Shown: positions 9,584-18,960 of the stretch, piece after piece
How positions within the stretch are numbered: position 1 is the first letter of the stretch
Layout: each line of letters begins with the position of its first letter
DNA from: DATJGF01 sp035495315
Lineage (GTDB): Bacteria; Verrucomicrobiota; Verrucomicrobiia; Limisphaerales; UBA8199
Reading direction: 5' to 3'
DNA length: 64,000 nucleotides
NCBI GenBank assembly: GCA_035495315.1
Contig: DATJGF010000119.1
Coordinates: forward strand, 62,001 to 126,000
Made by a program: the position numbers and the translations under genes
Notes under the pieces: model-generated
What the model was told of the DNA's origin: nothing
Database searches by the model: none
Seen by the model: the letters and a program-made list of their open reading frames with translations, nothing else

Positions 9584-11428
9584 TTAATGGGTTTCGTTTG
9601 GCTTCCCGATCACCAGTTGTCGCAACGTTCGTGCGTCCAGTTTGGCTGGTGGGACAGGCTGAAAACCCAATCTGGGTTGCCACTGAGCGACAAACTTCGC
9701 GCGATTTGACATTTGAGATTCTTTCATGCCGCCTGGCCGGACCGCCGTCGCTCCTTCACGGTGAACCACCGCGCTTTCAGGCTGATAGTAGACGCGGTAA
9801 CCTCGGGAGCGCAGCTTGAAACAATAATCGGTATCTTCGTAGTAACCTGGCCGGTATAAGGGATCGAAGCCGCCCAATTCCTTGAACAGCGCGCGGGGGG
9901 TAGCCAACAAAGCACCCGAACAATAATCGACCTCTCTAACAAAATTAAGCAGTGGTGCTTCGAGATCAGTTTCCCCCCGACCAACATTCATCGCCGAACC
10001 GTCGCGAAAGACCACGCCGCCAGCCTCTTGCAGTGTGCCATCCGGGAAGATGAGTTTACCGCCCGCAGCTCCCGCCTGGGGAAAATCGCGAAATAAGCGC
10101 AGGAGCGGAGCGAGCCAGCCGGGAAGCAGGACGACGTCATTGTTAAGGAAAATCAGGAGCTCACCCCATGCCTCGCGCGCCGCGCGGTTGCAGGAATCGA
10201 CGAATCCCAGGTTGCGATCATTACGCAAGACTCGCACGCGCGGGTCTCGTGCCATCCATTGCCGCAGTGCTTCCGGGGTGTCATCAGTAGAAGCATCGTC
10301 CACAACCAGGATCTCTCCTTCAAATCCCCGCGGCAAGGTCTCCCGCAATGAACCTAGGCAAGCATCAGTCAAGCGACGTTCGTTTTGGCATGGGATAATG
10401 ATAGATACCGATTGACCAGGGCGTTGGCTAAAATCGGCTATCCATTCGATACTTGCGATCGGTGGGTGCCCATCGCGCCTGCGATCGATGACCACCACCG
10501 CCTTGGAAGCGACACGCCGGGCTTCACATACTGCGACTGCATCCGCTGCATCGGTGACGACAATGTCGATGCTTTTTTCCAAATAAGGCAACCGGCACTC
10601 CGCATAGGATGACCGAAAGACTTTTTGGTTCGGCAATAACTCGCTCAAGCTGATGCCGCTGCGCCAATCGAGTATGGCTGGTTCGTGGAGAAACCGCGTT
10701 TGAAATTCCTCAACCATTTCTTTGAGACAAGCCGGCATACTGACACTCCCAGTGAATCGTGGGTTCAACGGGTAGATGGCGCAGATATCTTCGGCCTTCC
10801 ACACTTGCGGGTAGTATGTTTCGAGGTGTTGGCGAAAAGCGACGTAATGGTCCAGCCACCAGAAAGCGGTAGCGGGAAGTAGAAAATACTGTCCTCCTTC
10901 GGCCCGCAGCGCCTCTAAGTGCGCGATCGCGCTCAGGCTGCAACCCGGGTAATAACCGGCATAACCGCCCTCCGAAGTGCGAGGGAAATGCCAGCCAATT
11001 CGACCATTAAGATTTAGCAACTCCGGATCGCCTTTGGTGGCAACGATCACGGTGGCGTACCGGGGCACATGCCGCGTCACCGTCTCCCGTATTTGTCGGA
11101 CCAATTGCTGATAAGGGGAGCGGGGAACCTCGCTCAGACCTCTGCTGACAAGAGCGGCGTTGGCGTCCGCGAGTTTCAGTTGAGCCTGGTCGTGATCTTT
11201 GAGCAACAATTGGAGCTGACGTTCGAGATGTTTTACCCGTTCAGTTTGGCGGTGAAGTTCCTGCTCGACGGTTTGCAGTTGGGCTTGGCCATCGATACCC
11301 CTGGCGTGTTGGTCTGCAGGCTTATCTGCAGGCTTCGTTCCGTTGCCGGCCTGGCTCGTGCTGGATGCCGGTAGCGGCAGGAGCGAAGTTGTTGCGGACC
11401 GGCTTAATCTGACTTTTGTACGTCGCAT
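9584..11428 (-). CDS. Coiled coil, WHFP module and GT2 glycosyltransferase fusion
   Basis: The 614-residue protein begins with a low-complexity segment and a coiled coil at about residues 45-90. The WHFP/LWWL module follows at about 105-218 (TKGDPELLNLNG, WHFPR, FWWLDHY). A linker of unclear fold spans about 220-335. A GT2 domain occupies about 337-590 with SIIIPCQNE, VVDDASTDDT, FLNNDVVLLPGWL and a GYYEDTDYCF acceptor-side motif. The GT2 part resembles rhamnosyltransferase-type enzymes that elongate surface polysaccharides. The start overlaps the end of the upstream gene by 25 bases. The acceptor is unknown. Confidence 0.82.
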   Translation of the reverse strand: MRRTKVRLSRSATTSLLPLPASSTSQAGNGTKPADKPADQHARGIDGQAQLQTVEQELHRQTERVKHLERQLQLLLKDHDQAQLKLADANAALVSRGLSEVPRSPYQQLVRQIRETVTRHVPRYATVIVATKGDPELLNLNGRIGWHFPRTSEGGYAGYYPGCSLSAIAHLEALRAEGGQYFLLPATAFWWLDHYVAFRQHLETYYPQVWKAEDICAIYPLNPRFTGSVSMPACLKEMVEEFQTRFLHEPAILDWRSGISLSELLPNQKVFRSSYAECRLPYLEKSIDIVVTDAADAVAVCEARRVASKAVVVIDRRRDGHPPIASIEWIADFSQRPGQSVSIIIPCQNERRLTDACLGSLRETLPRGFEGEILVVDDASTDDTPEALRQWMARDPRVRVLRNDRNLGFVDSCNRAAREAWGELLIFLNNDVVLLPGWLAPLLRLFRDFPQAGAAGGKLIFPDGTLQEAGGVVFRDGSAMNVGRGETDLEAPLLNFVREVDYCSGALLATPRALFKELGGFDPLYRPGYYEDTDYCFKLRSRGYRVYYQPESAVVHREGATAVRPGGMKESQMSNRAKFVAQWQPRLGFQPVPPAKLDARTLRQLVIGKPNETH

Positions 11429-12756
11429 GACACAACTGGGGCTTTAGTTAAGGTTTTGAGGCCGTAAAGAACACCTATCCCGTCCAGAGCGGTGAGGCGC
11501 GCATAGTGGGCTTCGCAGTGATGGCGAAATTCATGATAGTAATCGAGCCACCAGAGGGACGGTTCAGGAATCAAAAGGTAATCGGCGCCTTTGGCTCGCA
11601 GCGACTCAAGATGGGCAATCGCTTCAGTGCTGCTTTCCGGATGGTGCCCGACATACGCACCCCACTCTGTTTGCGGAAAGTGCCACCCTTGAGACTCCGA
11701 AAAATCCAGCAGCGCGCTGTCGCCTTTGCTGACGACCAGGATGCGTGAGCCGGGAGGCACAGTCGCTTCGATTGCTTTACGAAGCTCTCTGCGCAGGGCC
11801 TGATAGCGCAATGCGGGCGAGTGCTGGTCCTTGTTTCCAAGTTCCACGCTCAGCTTCGTGTTCTCTCTTGCCAGTTCTGCGACGGCACGCCCGAGGTCAC
11901 GCAGCCGGTGTTCCAGTTCCGCTCGTCTTGTATTGTCGTCCACACAGGCCAACAGCGGCGAAACTTCCAGTCCCAATGGGTAGTCGCCTTCGTAAGTCAG
12001 CCGAATTAAGCCGTCTGCCGCGTAGTACTCGAAGTCGTCGGGATGGACCCGGCTGAGCCAACGCTCGCGATAAAGTGCAACGTTAGCCCTGGCGCGTCTT
12101 AGCCTGCCTGGCGACACCGATTCCAAATGGTGCAGAACGCTCTCAGCGCAGTAATGAACCTCAAAACCTGCACAGCCCAGTCGCAAGCAAAGGTCGACGT
12201 CCTCGAAACCATTTCGGAAAGCGGGGTCAAATCCTCGCGCCGCCTCAAAGGCCTCGCGCCGCACCAGCATGCAAGCCCCAGTAACAATCTGGAATCGTCG
12301 GGATTTGCGCACGGCGGGGTGAGCGGCAGGAAAGCCTCGGTACAAGTGACGCGGATAACGATCCTGGCAAATCACCACTCCCGCGTGCTGAACCCGTTCG
12401 TCCGGATAGAGCAGCTTGCTTCCGACGACCGCGGCTTGACTATGCAGATCAGCATGGTTTTCCAGCGCCTCGAGCCAGCTGGGCTGAGGTATGGTGTCGT
12501 TGTTTAGAAATACCAAATACTGACCAGTCGCGACGGCGGCGCCGTGATTACAGGCGGCGGCAAAGCCCTGGTTTTCGGAATGTTTGATCACCCGAACACG
12601 GTCACGATATGACTCGAGTAGCTGTGGAGTATTATCGGTTGATGCGTCATCCACGACGATCAACTCGTTGGTGCCCTGCGCGATCAAGGTCTGCAGGCAT
12701 TGGTGTGTGAGTGCCGCCTGGTTAAAGACGGGGATGATAATCGAGCTCCTAGGCAT
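11404..12756 (-). CDS. GT2 glycosyltransferase with C-terminal WHFP module
   Basis: The 450-residue protein has a GT2 domain at about residues 1-235: IIIPVFNQA, VVDDASTDNT, FLNNDTIPQPSWL and FRNGFEDVDLCLR. A coiled-coil-like stretch at about 275-305 precedes the WHFP/LWWL module at about 318-432 (SKGDSALLDF, WHFPQ, EAIAHLESLR, LWWLDYY). The domain order is the reverse of the neighbouring 614-residue protein. The start lies eight bases inside the end of the upstream gene, as expected for a coupled operon. Function is transfer of an unknown sugar; the module's role is not known. Confidence 0.82.
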   Translation of the reverse strand: MPRSSIIIPVFNQAALTHQCLQTLIAQGTNELIVVDDASTDNTPQLLESYRDRVRVIKHSENQGFAAACNHGAAVATGQYLVFLNNDTIPQPSWLEALENHADLHSQAAVVGSKLLYPDERVQHAGVVICQDRYPRHLYRGFPAAHPAVRKSRRFQIVTGACMLVRREAFEAARGFDPAFRNGFEDVDLCLRLGCAGFEVHYCAESVLHHLESVSPGRLRRARANVALYRERWLSRVHPDDFEYYAADGLIRLTYEGDYPLGLEVSPLLACVDDNTRRAELEHRLRDLGRAVAELARENTKLSVELGNKDQHSPALRYQALRRELRKAIEATVPPGSRILVVSKGDSALLDFSESQGWHFPQTEWGAYVGHHPESSTEAIAHLESLRAKGADYLLIPEPSLWWLDYYHEFRHHCEAHYARLTALDGIGVLYGLKTLTKAPVVSCDVQKSD

Positions 12757-15253
12757 ACCGGTCTCCCAGTTGGTATATCAGACAGGCTTCGTCGTCTTGC
12801 ACCGAAAGCCGGCACTGTTTTTCCAGGTACTCACGAAATTCCGAGTAATATTCGAGCCACCAAAGGGCTGGTTTGGGAATCAGCAGAAAATCAGCCCCTC
12901 GGGTGCGCAAGGTCTCTAATTGCGCGACCGCTTCGGTGCCGCCCGCAGGATAAATGTTCGCATAACCCCCGCTCGCGTCCTGAGGGAAATGCCACGCGCG
13001 ATGGCCGTTCAATTTCAGGAGTTCATCGTCTCCCTTGCTGACGACTACTACAGTTGCGTTACACGGGAGGCGTTCAATCGCAATTTCGCGGATGCGCTGA
13101 CGCAGGTGAGAATACTCAGCGGTAATACGACGTCCATGGGGCTTCCATTGCAGTTGCCATTTTTCTTCGAAGCGGCGCCGGTTGGTTGCCAACACCGCGT
13201 CATACTCACCGGTGGTGCACAATTCGCCCAACGATCCCTGGCCAAAGTGGTGGACGAATACGTCGTCGGCACAGAATAATTTCCAGCCTTCGGCGCGCAG
13301 CCGGTGCGCGTAATCATCATCCTCGAACATGCCAAGTTCGAATTCCTCATCGAGAGGTCCCACCTGCTCGAAGACCTCACGCCGCATCGCGGCGCAGAAC
13401 ATGGCCAGCATCGGAATCTCATTTCCCTGGCGATCGTGTTGTCGAGTATATTCACCAGCGAACCGTTTGAAATCACGGTAGATACGATACGGCGCATCGA
13501 TCTGTGCTTCGTTGCAGGTGCGGTTGGTTACCGGGCCCACCATGCCGATTTGCGGTTGCCGCAACCAGCGGATCAGATTGTCGAGCCAACCATCTGAGAC
13601 GATAGTGTCGTTGTTTAATAGAATCAGAATCGTTCCCTTAGCCTGAGCCAGCGCCTGGTTGTTGCCGGCGGCAAACCCGGCATTCGTGGAATTCGAGATC
13701 ACACGGACAACGGGGTTTTTGCGTCTCAATTCGGCCAGATACTCGGCGGTGCCATCCGTTGAAGCATTGTCGACGATGATGAGCTCATCATCCGCGTGGA
13801 GCCCGCTGGAAAAGAGAGCGGTGACGCACATTTTTGTGTAGGCCAGTCCATTACGGACGAGGATGATAATACTGGCGCGTTCTGCAGGACTGCGGTCGAG
13901 TAGGCGCGGTGATGGAACTGACAAGTCCAGAGCCATTTGCACGGTTTCGTTGTCGAGACGGGTTGGCCAGCGGGAGATCGGCTGGACCACCAGCGAGTCG
14001 GGAAGACCAGCGGCTGCTGAGATGACGTCGTGGCCAATCGCCGGAACCTCGATCGGTTGAATCAGGCTCTGTTTTCGGCAACAGACTCCAAGTTGCGATA
14101 ACAAGCCGGGCAGGACCAGGTCATGTCGGAAGTATTCTTCAGCGATTGTGCGGGCTGCGCGCCGGTGCCGCGCATAATCGGCGTTGATAGCCTCGATCGC
14201 GCGGACGGCTTCCTCAAGCTTCGAAAAGGAAAACAATCCTTCGCCGACAGGCAGGATATTGCTAAAACCGGTTTCCTGTGTGACCACCGGCCGTCCGGCC
14301 GCGAGGTAGGTAGCCGCCCGATCGCTGAACCAACCGCTGCGAAGTCGTATGTTTTGGTCCTTGGCGACCGTGAATTCACCGCGCGAATCTGAGATGTATC
14401 GGCGATACAGGTCAAGATCGCGCGAAAAATCCCATGCATGGCGCACTTGCCATCCGTTGCTTTCCAGCATGCGCCGGTCGGTCTCATCATAACTACCTAT
14501 TGCCAACTCGAACCGTTGGGACACCCGCCGAGGCAGATCGATTAGTTTCTGAAATTCGAAGTGTTTGCTCCACCGATAGATTTCACCCTTGAAGGCGATC
14601 TCGCGCCAGGGCTGCTTCCAATTGCCTATCGTGGTGAACGCCGTCCCTTCGGCATTGCGACCATTCTCCCAAAACTCCAAAACGATCGGCTGCCGGGTAG
14701 GCAGGAACTTGAACCGCTCAGGCGCCGGAACCAGGCAATCCGGTTTTCCCAGGTTCTCCCCAAAGGTGAAAAAGGCGCAATGCGGCGAGAGGTACTCGAT
14801 CGTGGTGGGTTTCTGATGATACAGATCTATCTCCAGATCCACCGGATCGGTTTCCAAGTAGACCAGGCGGCCTGACCCGCTAAGCTCTGGCGTTGGCAAA
14901 TGGCTGCCGTGCAAATTGAGAATAAGAGCCGCGGAACGATAGAGCTCGTTGAGTTTCGCCTGGCTGAGCCCAAAATGGCGATCTTCGTATACCGCGTGGT
15001 AGGCCCACCGATCAGCCAGACCAAAGCGATCCATAATCCCCGAAATATAGGCCGCTGCTCTAGCCGAGCCGTCGTCATTCGCTGATTGCATCAGCTTACC
15101 CGGCGTGCAGCCGTGTGCCTCAACATAGTAGACGTCAAAACCCAGCCGTTGGAGACCGATAAGGTAATGAATCGTCTGCCAGGCTACCCCCGCGACTGGG
15201 AAATGGCTCATGAATCCAAGCAGGACAATCTTGGCTGGCGGGACAATATTCAT
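12749..15253 (-). CDS. Paralog-A/B-like domain fused to GT2 and a WHFP module
   Basis: This is an 834-residue fusion. Residues 1-390 are homologous to the two stand-alone paralogs at 1233-3562, sharing TTIGNWKQ, GWFSDRAATYLAAGRPV, ETGFSNILPVGEG and AEEYFRHD. Residues about 460-695 are a GT2 domain with VDNASTDGTAEYL, LLNNDTIVSDGWL and FEDDDYAHRLR. Residues about 715-834 are the WHFP/LWWL module (SKGDDELLKLNG, WHFPQ, LWWLEYY). The ATG lies in an ATGA overlap with the end of the ABC exporter gene. The fusion suggests the reactions of the paralog family and of GT2 enzymes are consecutive on one glycan. Confidence 0.82.
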   Translation of the reverse strand: MNIVPPAKIVLLGFMSHFPVAGVAWQTIHYLIGLQRLGFDVYYVEAHGCTPGKLMQSANDDGSARAAAYISGIMDRFGLADRWAYHAVYEDRHFGLSQAKLNELYRSAALILNLHGSHLPTPELSGSGRLVYLETDPVDLEIDLYHQKPTTIEYLSPHCAFFTFGENLGKPDCLVPAPERFKFLPTRQPIVLEFWENGRNAEGTAFTTIGNWKQPWREIAFKGEIYRWSKHFEFQKLIDLPRRVSQRFELAIGSYDETDRRMLESNGWQVRHAWDFSRDLDLYRRYISDSRGEFTVAKDQNIRLRSGWFSDRAATYLAAGRPVVTQETGFSNILPVGEGLFSFSKLEEAVRAIEAINADYARHRRAARTIAEEYFRHDLVLPGLLSQLGVCCRKQSLIQPIEVPAIGHDVISAAAGLPDSLVVQPISRWPTRLDNETVQMALDLSVPSPRLLDRSPAERASIIILVRNGLAYTKMCVTALFSSGLHADDELIIVDNASTDGTAEYLAELRRKNPVVRVISNSTNAGFAAGNNQALAQAKGTILILLNNDTIVSDGWLDNLIRWLRQPQIGMVGPVTNRTCNEAQIDAPYRIYRDFKRFAGEYTRQHDRQGNEIPMLAMFCAAMRREVFEQVGPLDEEFELGMFEDDDYAHRLRAEGWKLFCADDVFVHHFGQGSLGELCTTGEYDAVLATNRRRFEEKWQLQWKPHGRRITAEYSHLRQRIREIAIERLPCNATVVVVSKGDDELLKLNGHRAWHFPQDASGGYANIYPAGGTEAVAQLETLRTRGADFLLIPKPALWWLEYYSEFREYLEKQCRLSVQDDEACLIYQLGDRYA

Positions 15254-17064
15254 GCCGGCAGTGTAATTAGGGACGGGGATTGCGGTTTGGCCGACCTTGA
15301 AATGGTTTGGGCATCGTGCAGTTGCTTGTACAAGCCTCCCTGCTTCAGCAATTGATCTTGGGTCCCCTGCTCGACTAATCGTCCTTGATTCAGCACGAGA
15401 ATTAATTCCGCGCTATGCAACGTGGAAAGCCGGTGAGCGATTATAAAAGTTGTGCGCCCGACTATTAACCGGTCCAACGCTTCCAGTATCACTGCTTCGG
15501 TCTTCGAGTCGACGGAGGATGTCGGCTCGTCCAAGATCAAAATCGGGGCATTCTTGAGAAAAGCCCGAGCAACCGAGATTCGCTGACGTTCGCCTCCGGA
15601 GATTGCAGCGCCGCGCTCGCCCAGCAGGGTGTCGTAACGTTGGGGAAGCCGCATGATGAAGTCATGGGCGTTGGCAGCTTTGGCGGCGGCGATGATTTCG
15701 TCAGTGGTGGCTTCGAGCCGCCCATAGCGGATGTTTTCTGCGATTGTACCCGAGAATAAGAGAGGTTCCTGCAGCACGATGCTGATGTGCCGCCGCAGCG
15801 ATTTAAGAGTCAAATCGTGTGATTCCACCCCATCCAGCAGGATGCGCCCTTGCTGTGGATCGTAGAACCGAGGCAGCAAGCTCACCAGGGTGCTCTTGCC
15901 GGCACCGGTAGGCCCTACGAGGCCTATGATTTGCCCGGGCCGGGCTTCGAACGAGATTTCTTTAAGGGTATCGGTCCGACCGGAGTAGCTGAAGTGGACG
16001 TTGTCATAAGTGATCCGGCCATGGCTAAAAGGCAGCGTCCGAGCGCGAGGTTTGTCTTTGATATCGGGTTCGCGGTCCAGGAAGTCGAAGGTATTTTTTA
16101 AGCTGATGAAGCGATCCTGCAGAGAACCAATAGTATAGCTGATGGTTTCCAGCGGCTTGTAGACGGCAGCGATGTAGGCGATGACGACCAATAATTGACC
16201 AACGGTGAGGCGTCCCGCGATGACGTGATAGGCCCCCAGACCCAGCACGAGGGTTGAGCCCAATGCCGTAATCATGTTAACGACCATGGAGAAAATAGTT
16301 TGGCGCAGCGTGACCTGAACGCGGGCCGCCACGGCCGAATCGGTTTGCTGGCGGAATCGACGATATTCGTGTTCTTCGCGTCCAAAGGAGACGATCACGC
16401 GCATCATCGAGAGGCTCTCATGAATCACTGCGAGAGATTCAGCCTCCAGTGTGCGCACGCCTTGCAGGCGGCCCTGGATGTGAGTGGCGTAATAGCCGAC
16501 CGAGTAGTACAAGAACGGCACAATGGCCAGGGAGATCAGCGAGAGCTCCCAGTCCATGTGGAAAGAGATCCAAAACATGCCGACCAACGTCAGAGCGCTC
16601 TCGGCCAACATTGGGATCGTCATAATCAATCCGGCTGGCGCATCGCCCTGACTATTGATCATGTAGATCAGCATTCCTGAACGCCGCTGGTCGTGGAACG
16701 CCAGGGACATTCGTTGGGCATGAAGGAACAAATGGCTGCGAAAATCGAGGGTGAGATACTGATCCAGCTTGGTGTTGATGTAGTTACTGAGGACATGAAG
16801 AAGATTGGTTGCCAGTGCGACCAGTAAGCCGCCAATCACTGCTGCATATAACAGCTCGAGTCGGCTCAGGCCGAGCCGTCCGAGCGCCGTTGGTAAGGGG
16901 TGTTGCTCCAGCACATGATCGACGACGAGTTTCAGCGGCCAAGGCACCAGCAACGCGGCTAGGGAGGACAAGATAGTCAGAACCACCGAACCGACGGCGA
17001 GCCTTGCGTACGGTCGCAGGAATTGCAGAGCTCTCCCGACGTAGTTGAGGGGAATCGTGCTCAT
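15250..17064 (-). CDS. MsbA-type ABC exporter (fused membrane and ATPase domains)
   Basis: This 604-residue half-size ABC exporter has an N-terminal six-helix membrane domain. Its C-terminal ATPase has Walker A GPTGAGKSTL, Q-loop VLQEPLLFSG, signature ISGGERQRIS, Walker B ILILDEPTSSVD and switch His IAHRLST. It belongs to the MsbA/lipid-exporter class, which works as a homodimer in the inner membrane. Given its neighbours, flipping of a lipid-linked glycan is the likely task. A frame start at 17121 exists, but the internal ATG at 17064 shares its first base with the methyltransferase stop (TGATG) and yields the normal length, so it is preferred. Confidence 0.9.
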   Translation of the reverse strand: MSTIPLNYVGRALQFLRPYARLAVGSVVLTILSSLAALLVPWPLKLVVDHVLEQHPLPTALGRLGLSRLELLYAAVIGGLLVALATNLLHVLSNYINTKLDQYLTLDFRSHLFLHAQRMSLAFHDQRRSGMLIYMINSQGDAPAGLIMTIPMLAESALTLVGMFWISFHMDWELSLISLAIVPFLYYSVGYYATHIQGRLQGVRTLEAESLAVIHESLSMMRVIVSFGREEHEYRRFRQQTDSAVAARVQVTLRQTIFSMVVNMITALGSTLVLGLGAYHVIAGRLTVGQLLVVIAYIAAVYKPLETISYTIGSLQDRFISLKNTFDFLDREPDIKDKPRARTLPFSHGRITYDNVHFSYSGRTDTLKEISFEARPGQIIGLVGPTGAGKSTLVSLLPRFYDPQQGRILLDGVESHDLTLKSLRRHISIVLQEPLLFSGTIAENIRYGRLEATTDEIIAAAKAANAHDFIMRLPQRYDTLLGERGAAISGGERQRISVARAFLKNAPILILDEPTSSVDSKTEAVILEALDRLIVGRTTFIIAHRLSTLHSAELILVLNQGRLVEQGTQDQLLKQGGLYKQLHDAQTISRSAKPQSPSLITLPA

Positions 17065-17699
17065 CAGGGCGATCCGTTGGCCGTACCGCTCTTGGTTTTG
17101 GTCAGATACGCCAGCATCCACAAATGAAAATAGGGCGGGTCAAAATGCATGAAAGTGACGGCGCGGGTATAGGGCGCCAGCAAATGAAAGAGATCGTCAT
17201 GCCCCCAAACCCGCACGTGCTCGTGATCAGGAATGCTGTTGTCGTGGGGACAGCTCAGGACGAACAGGCCGCCCGGCTTAAGCAGATCCAATGCGGTGCG
17301 GACGACGCGTTCAGGCTCATCGAGATGCTCGAGAATCTCGCACATAGCAACGACGTCGAATTGACCACCAATTCCGCTTAACGCACTGCGGATGTCTACA
17401 CAGCGGTAATCGATGCCGAGCGGCTCATCGCGTTCCCGGTTGCGGGCGATCATGAACTCGGAAAAATCAACACCCATGACCTGTGCCGCAGGCCTGCTTT
17501 TTTTTATCTTGCGGCAGAGAACCCCTGCACCGCACGCGATGTCCAGAACGGAACTGCCCTCGGGAATGAGTTCGACGATGGCGTCGTGAATCGGGCCGTA
17601 ATCACGGTGATAACAATCGCCTTGGACGCGACCGGACTCCCATTCCTGGGAATAGACGCGATTCCAGTAATCCGCCGTATTAATGTTTTGTGTGGGCAT
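17064..17699 (-). CDS. Class I SAM-dependent methyltransferase
   Basis: The 211-residue protein has a canonical SAM-binding fold: motif I VLDIACGAGVLCRKI, acidic motif II GVDFSEFMI, DVVAMCEILEHLDEPE and a GGLFVLSCPHD strand. It is a UbiE/Methyltransf_11-like enzyme. Placement between a pseudopilin and an ABC exporter at the head of the glycan operon suggests methylation of a sugar or of a glycan end, which in ABC-dependent systems can terminate chain growth. The gene starts two bases after the pseudopilin stop and shares a base with the exporter start. The substrate is not deducible. Confidence 0.85.
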   Translation of the reverse strand: MPTQNINTADYWNRVYSQEWESGRVQGDCYHRDYGPIHDAIVELIPEGSSVLDIACGAGVLCRKIKKSRPAAQVMGVDFSEFMIARNRERDEPLGIDYRCVDIRSALSGIGGQFDVVAMCEILEHLDEPERVVRTALDLLKPGGLFVLSCPHDNSIPDHEHVRVWGHDDLFHLLAPYTRAVTFMHFDPPYFHLWMLAYLTKTKSGTANGSP

Positions 17700-17701
17700 C
17701 T

Positions 17702-18412
17702 TTAGAAATTGACTGCCAAGCCGTTGGTTTGCAGCAGCGAGTGGCGCGATGCATGGCCATCAAAGAAGATGATATTTGCTCGCTTACTGTGTTTGTAACC
17801 CACCTGAGACGGTTCCAGGGTTTGAATGGGCGGATGGTTGTATTTAAAACTGATATCCGCCAACAACAACGTCGTCGATGCGGCGGCGGAAGCTGAACCG
17901 AGTCGTCGAGTTTGGGGATTAGGGAAATCGACGGAATTGAATGCATTCATCCCGTAGCTGACACGCATAGGATTGGAACCCACAAGAGGTTCATTGGCTC
18001 GGGTAGGACAGCTGTAGAGCTTTAACTCGAAATCCCCGTAACCGTCGAAATCGGACGAATAGATCAGAGGGGTTAGAAGGGCAAAAAAATTATTGCCGCT
18101 GGGGTCCGGATCGTCGTACCAGGCAAACGGGAGATGATCATCGTTGTCGCTGGCATACATGTACGTGGTTTGCCCGATCTGTCGTAAATTGTTCAGGCAC
18201 TGCACGGTCTGGGCTTTCCGGTGAGCCGAGGCCAGTGCCGGCAGCAGTAGCGCCGCCAGAATTGCAATAATGGCAATGACAATCAGGAGCTCGACTAGCG
18301 TGAAACCAGTCGTGCCCATTTGTTTATAGCAACGGTGTTGGCTTGCGGGCATATGCGCAGCGCTCATGTTCAGTTGCAGTCCACGGGAGTTAAGCTTAGA
18401 AACAATCCGCAT
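17702..18412 (-). CDS. Type II secretion-like pseudopilin with H-X9-DG motif
   Basis: The protein has a prepilin-type leader and N-methylation site, GFTLVELLIVIAIIAIL, starting near residue 35 of the frame. A hydrophobic helix follows, then CLNNLRQIGQ, and a C-terminal H-X9-DG motif (HSKRANIIFFDG). This combination is characteristic of the large pseudopilin families of Planctomycetes and Verrucomicrobia. Cleavage is expected before the Phe after Gly. The native start may be one of the later Met codons (residues 16, 21 or 32), because the listed leader is unusually long. It is the most upstream gene of the leftward operon, which may be incidental. Confidence 0.85.
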   Translation of the reverse strand: MRIVSKLNSRGLQLNMSAAHMPASQHRCYKQMGTTGFTLVELLIVIAIIAILAALLLPALASAHRKAQTVQCLNNLRQIGQTTYMYASDNDDHLPFAWYDDPDPSGNNFFALLTPLIYSSDFDGYGDFELKLYSCPTRANEPLVGSNPMRVSYGMNAFNSVDFPNPQTRRLGSASAAASTTLLLADISFKYNHPPIQTLEPSQVGYKHSKRANIIFFDGHASRHSLLQTNGLAVNF

Positions 18413-18960
18413 CCTGACTACCGGGCTAAATCAGAGTAATTTTACCTGTACATTCCATGATCCTGATCCCGGGGAGTTTCCTAGGGACGGCTTGCTTTTT
18501 TCGCAGACGCGGTGGTGGTCCTAACCCGTCAACAGCAGGTGTGTCTCACGGCACGACTTTCATCCAAATTCCAGACAACAATCCGACTCCCAATTTCGAC
18601 GTAATCCAACAACTTTTCCTATCTCCCTAACAAGGCGAGGCAGAGTTTCTGCGGGTTTCGCCAGGTCTTTTCCCGGGGGACAGGTCCCATCAACGGCTCT
18701 AAACATCATAGTCGCTTCATTGGCCTGTTACGGCAAAGTGCCAGAGCTCAGAAATTGCCCTTGGCGCAAAGTGTAAAGCAATAAAGTTGCCAAGGTCATG
18801 ACTTCCCTAGATCCACTGTTAGCTTACGCCGGCCCAGCGCATGGAAGGCTTGGTTCCATCCGAGTCACTGGAAAATGTATTTGCATAGGATTCGATCGTC
18901 AGTTCGCAAAAGCACTGGTGGCCGATTGGAAAGCACACGACCAGAGTTTATTGTGGGCTA
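18413..18960. other. Intergenic region between divergent transcription units
   Basis: This 548-base stretch separates the leftward glycan operon from the rightward signalling region and should carry promoters for both. I see no convincing gene. The only frame across its end (18798-18986) has no recognisable motif and overlaps the start of the next gene. No clear terminator or riboswitch fold was recognised. Confidence 0.5.
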
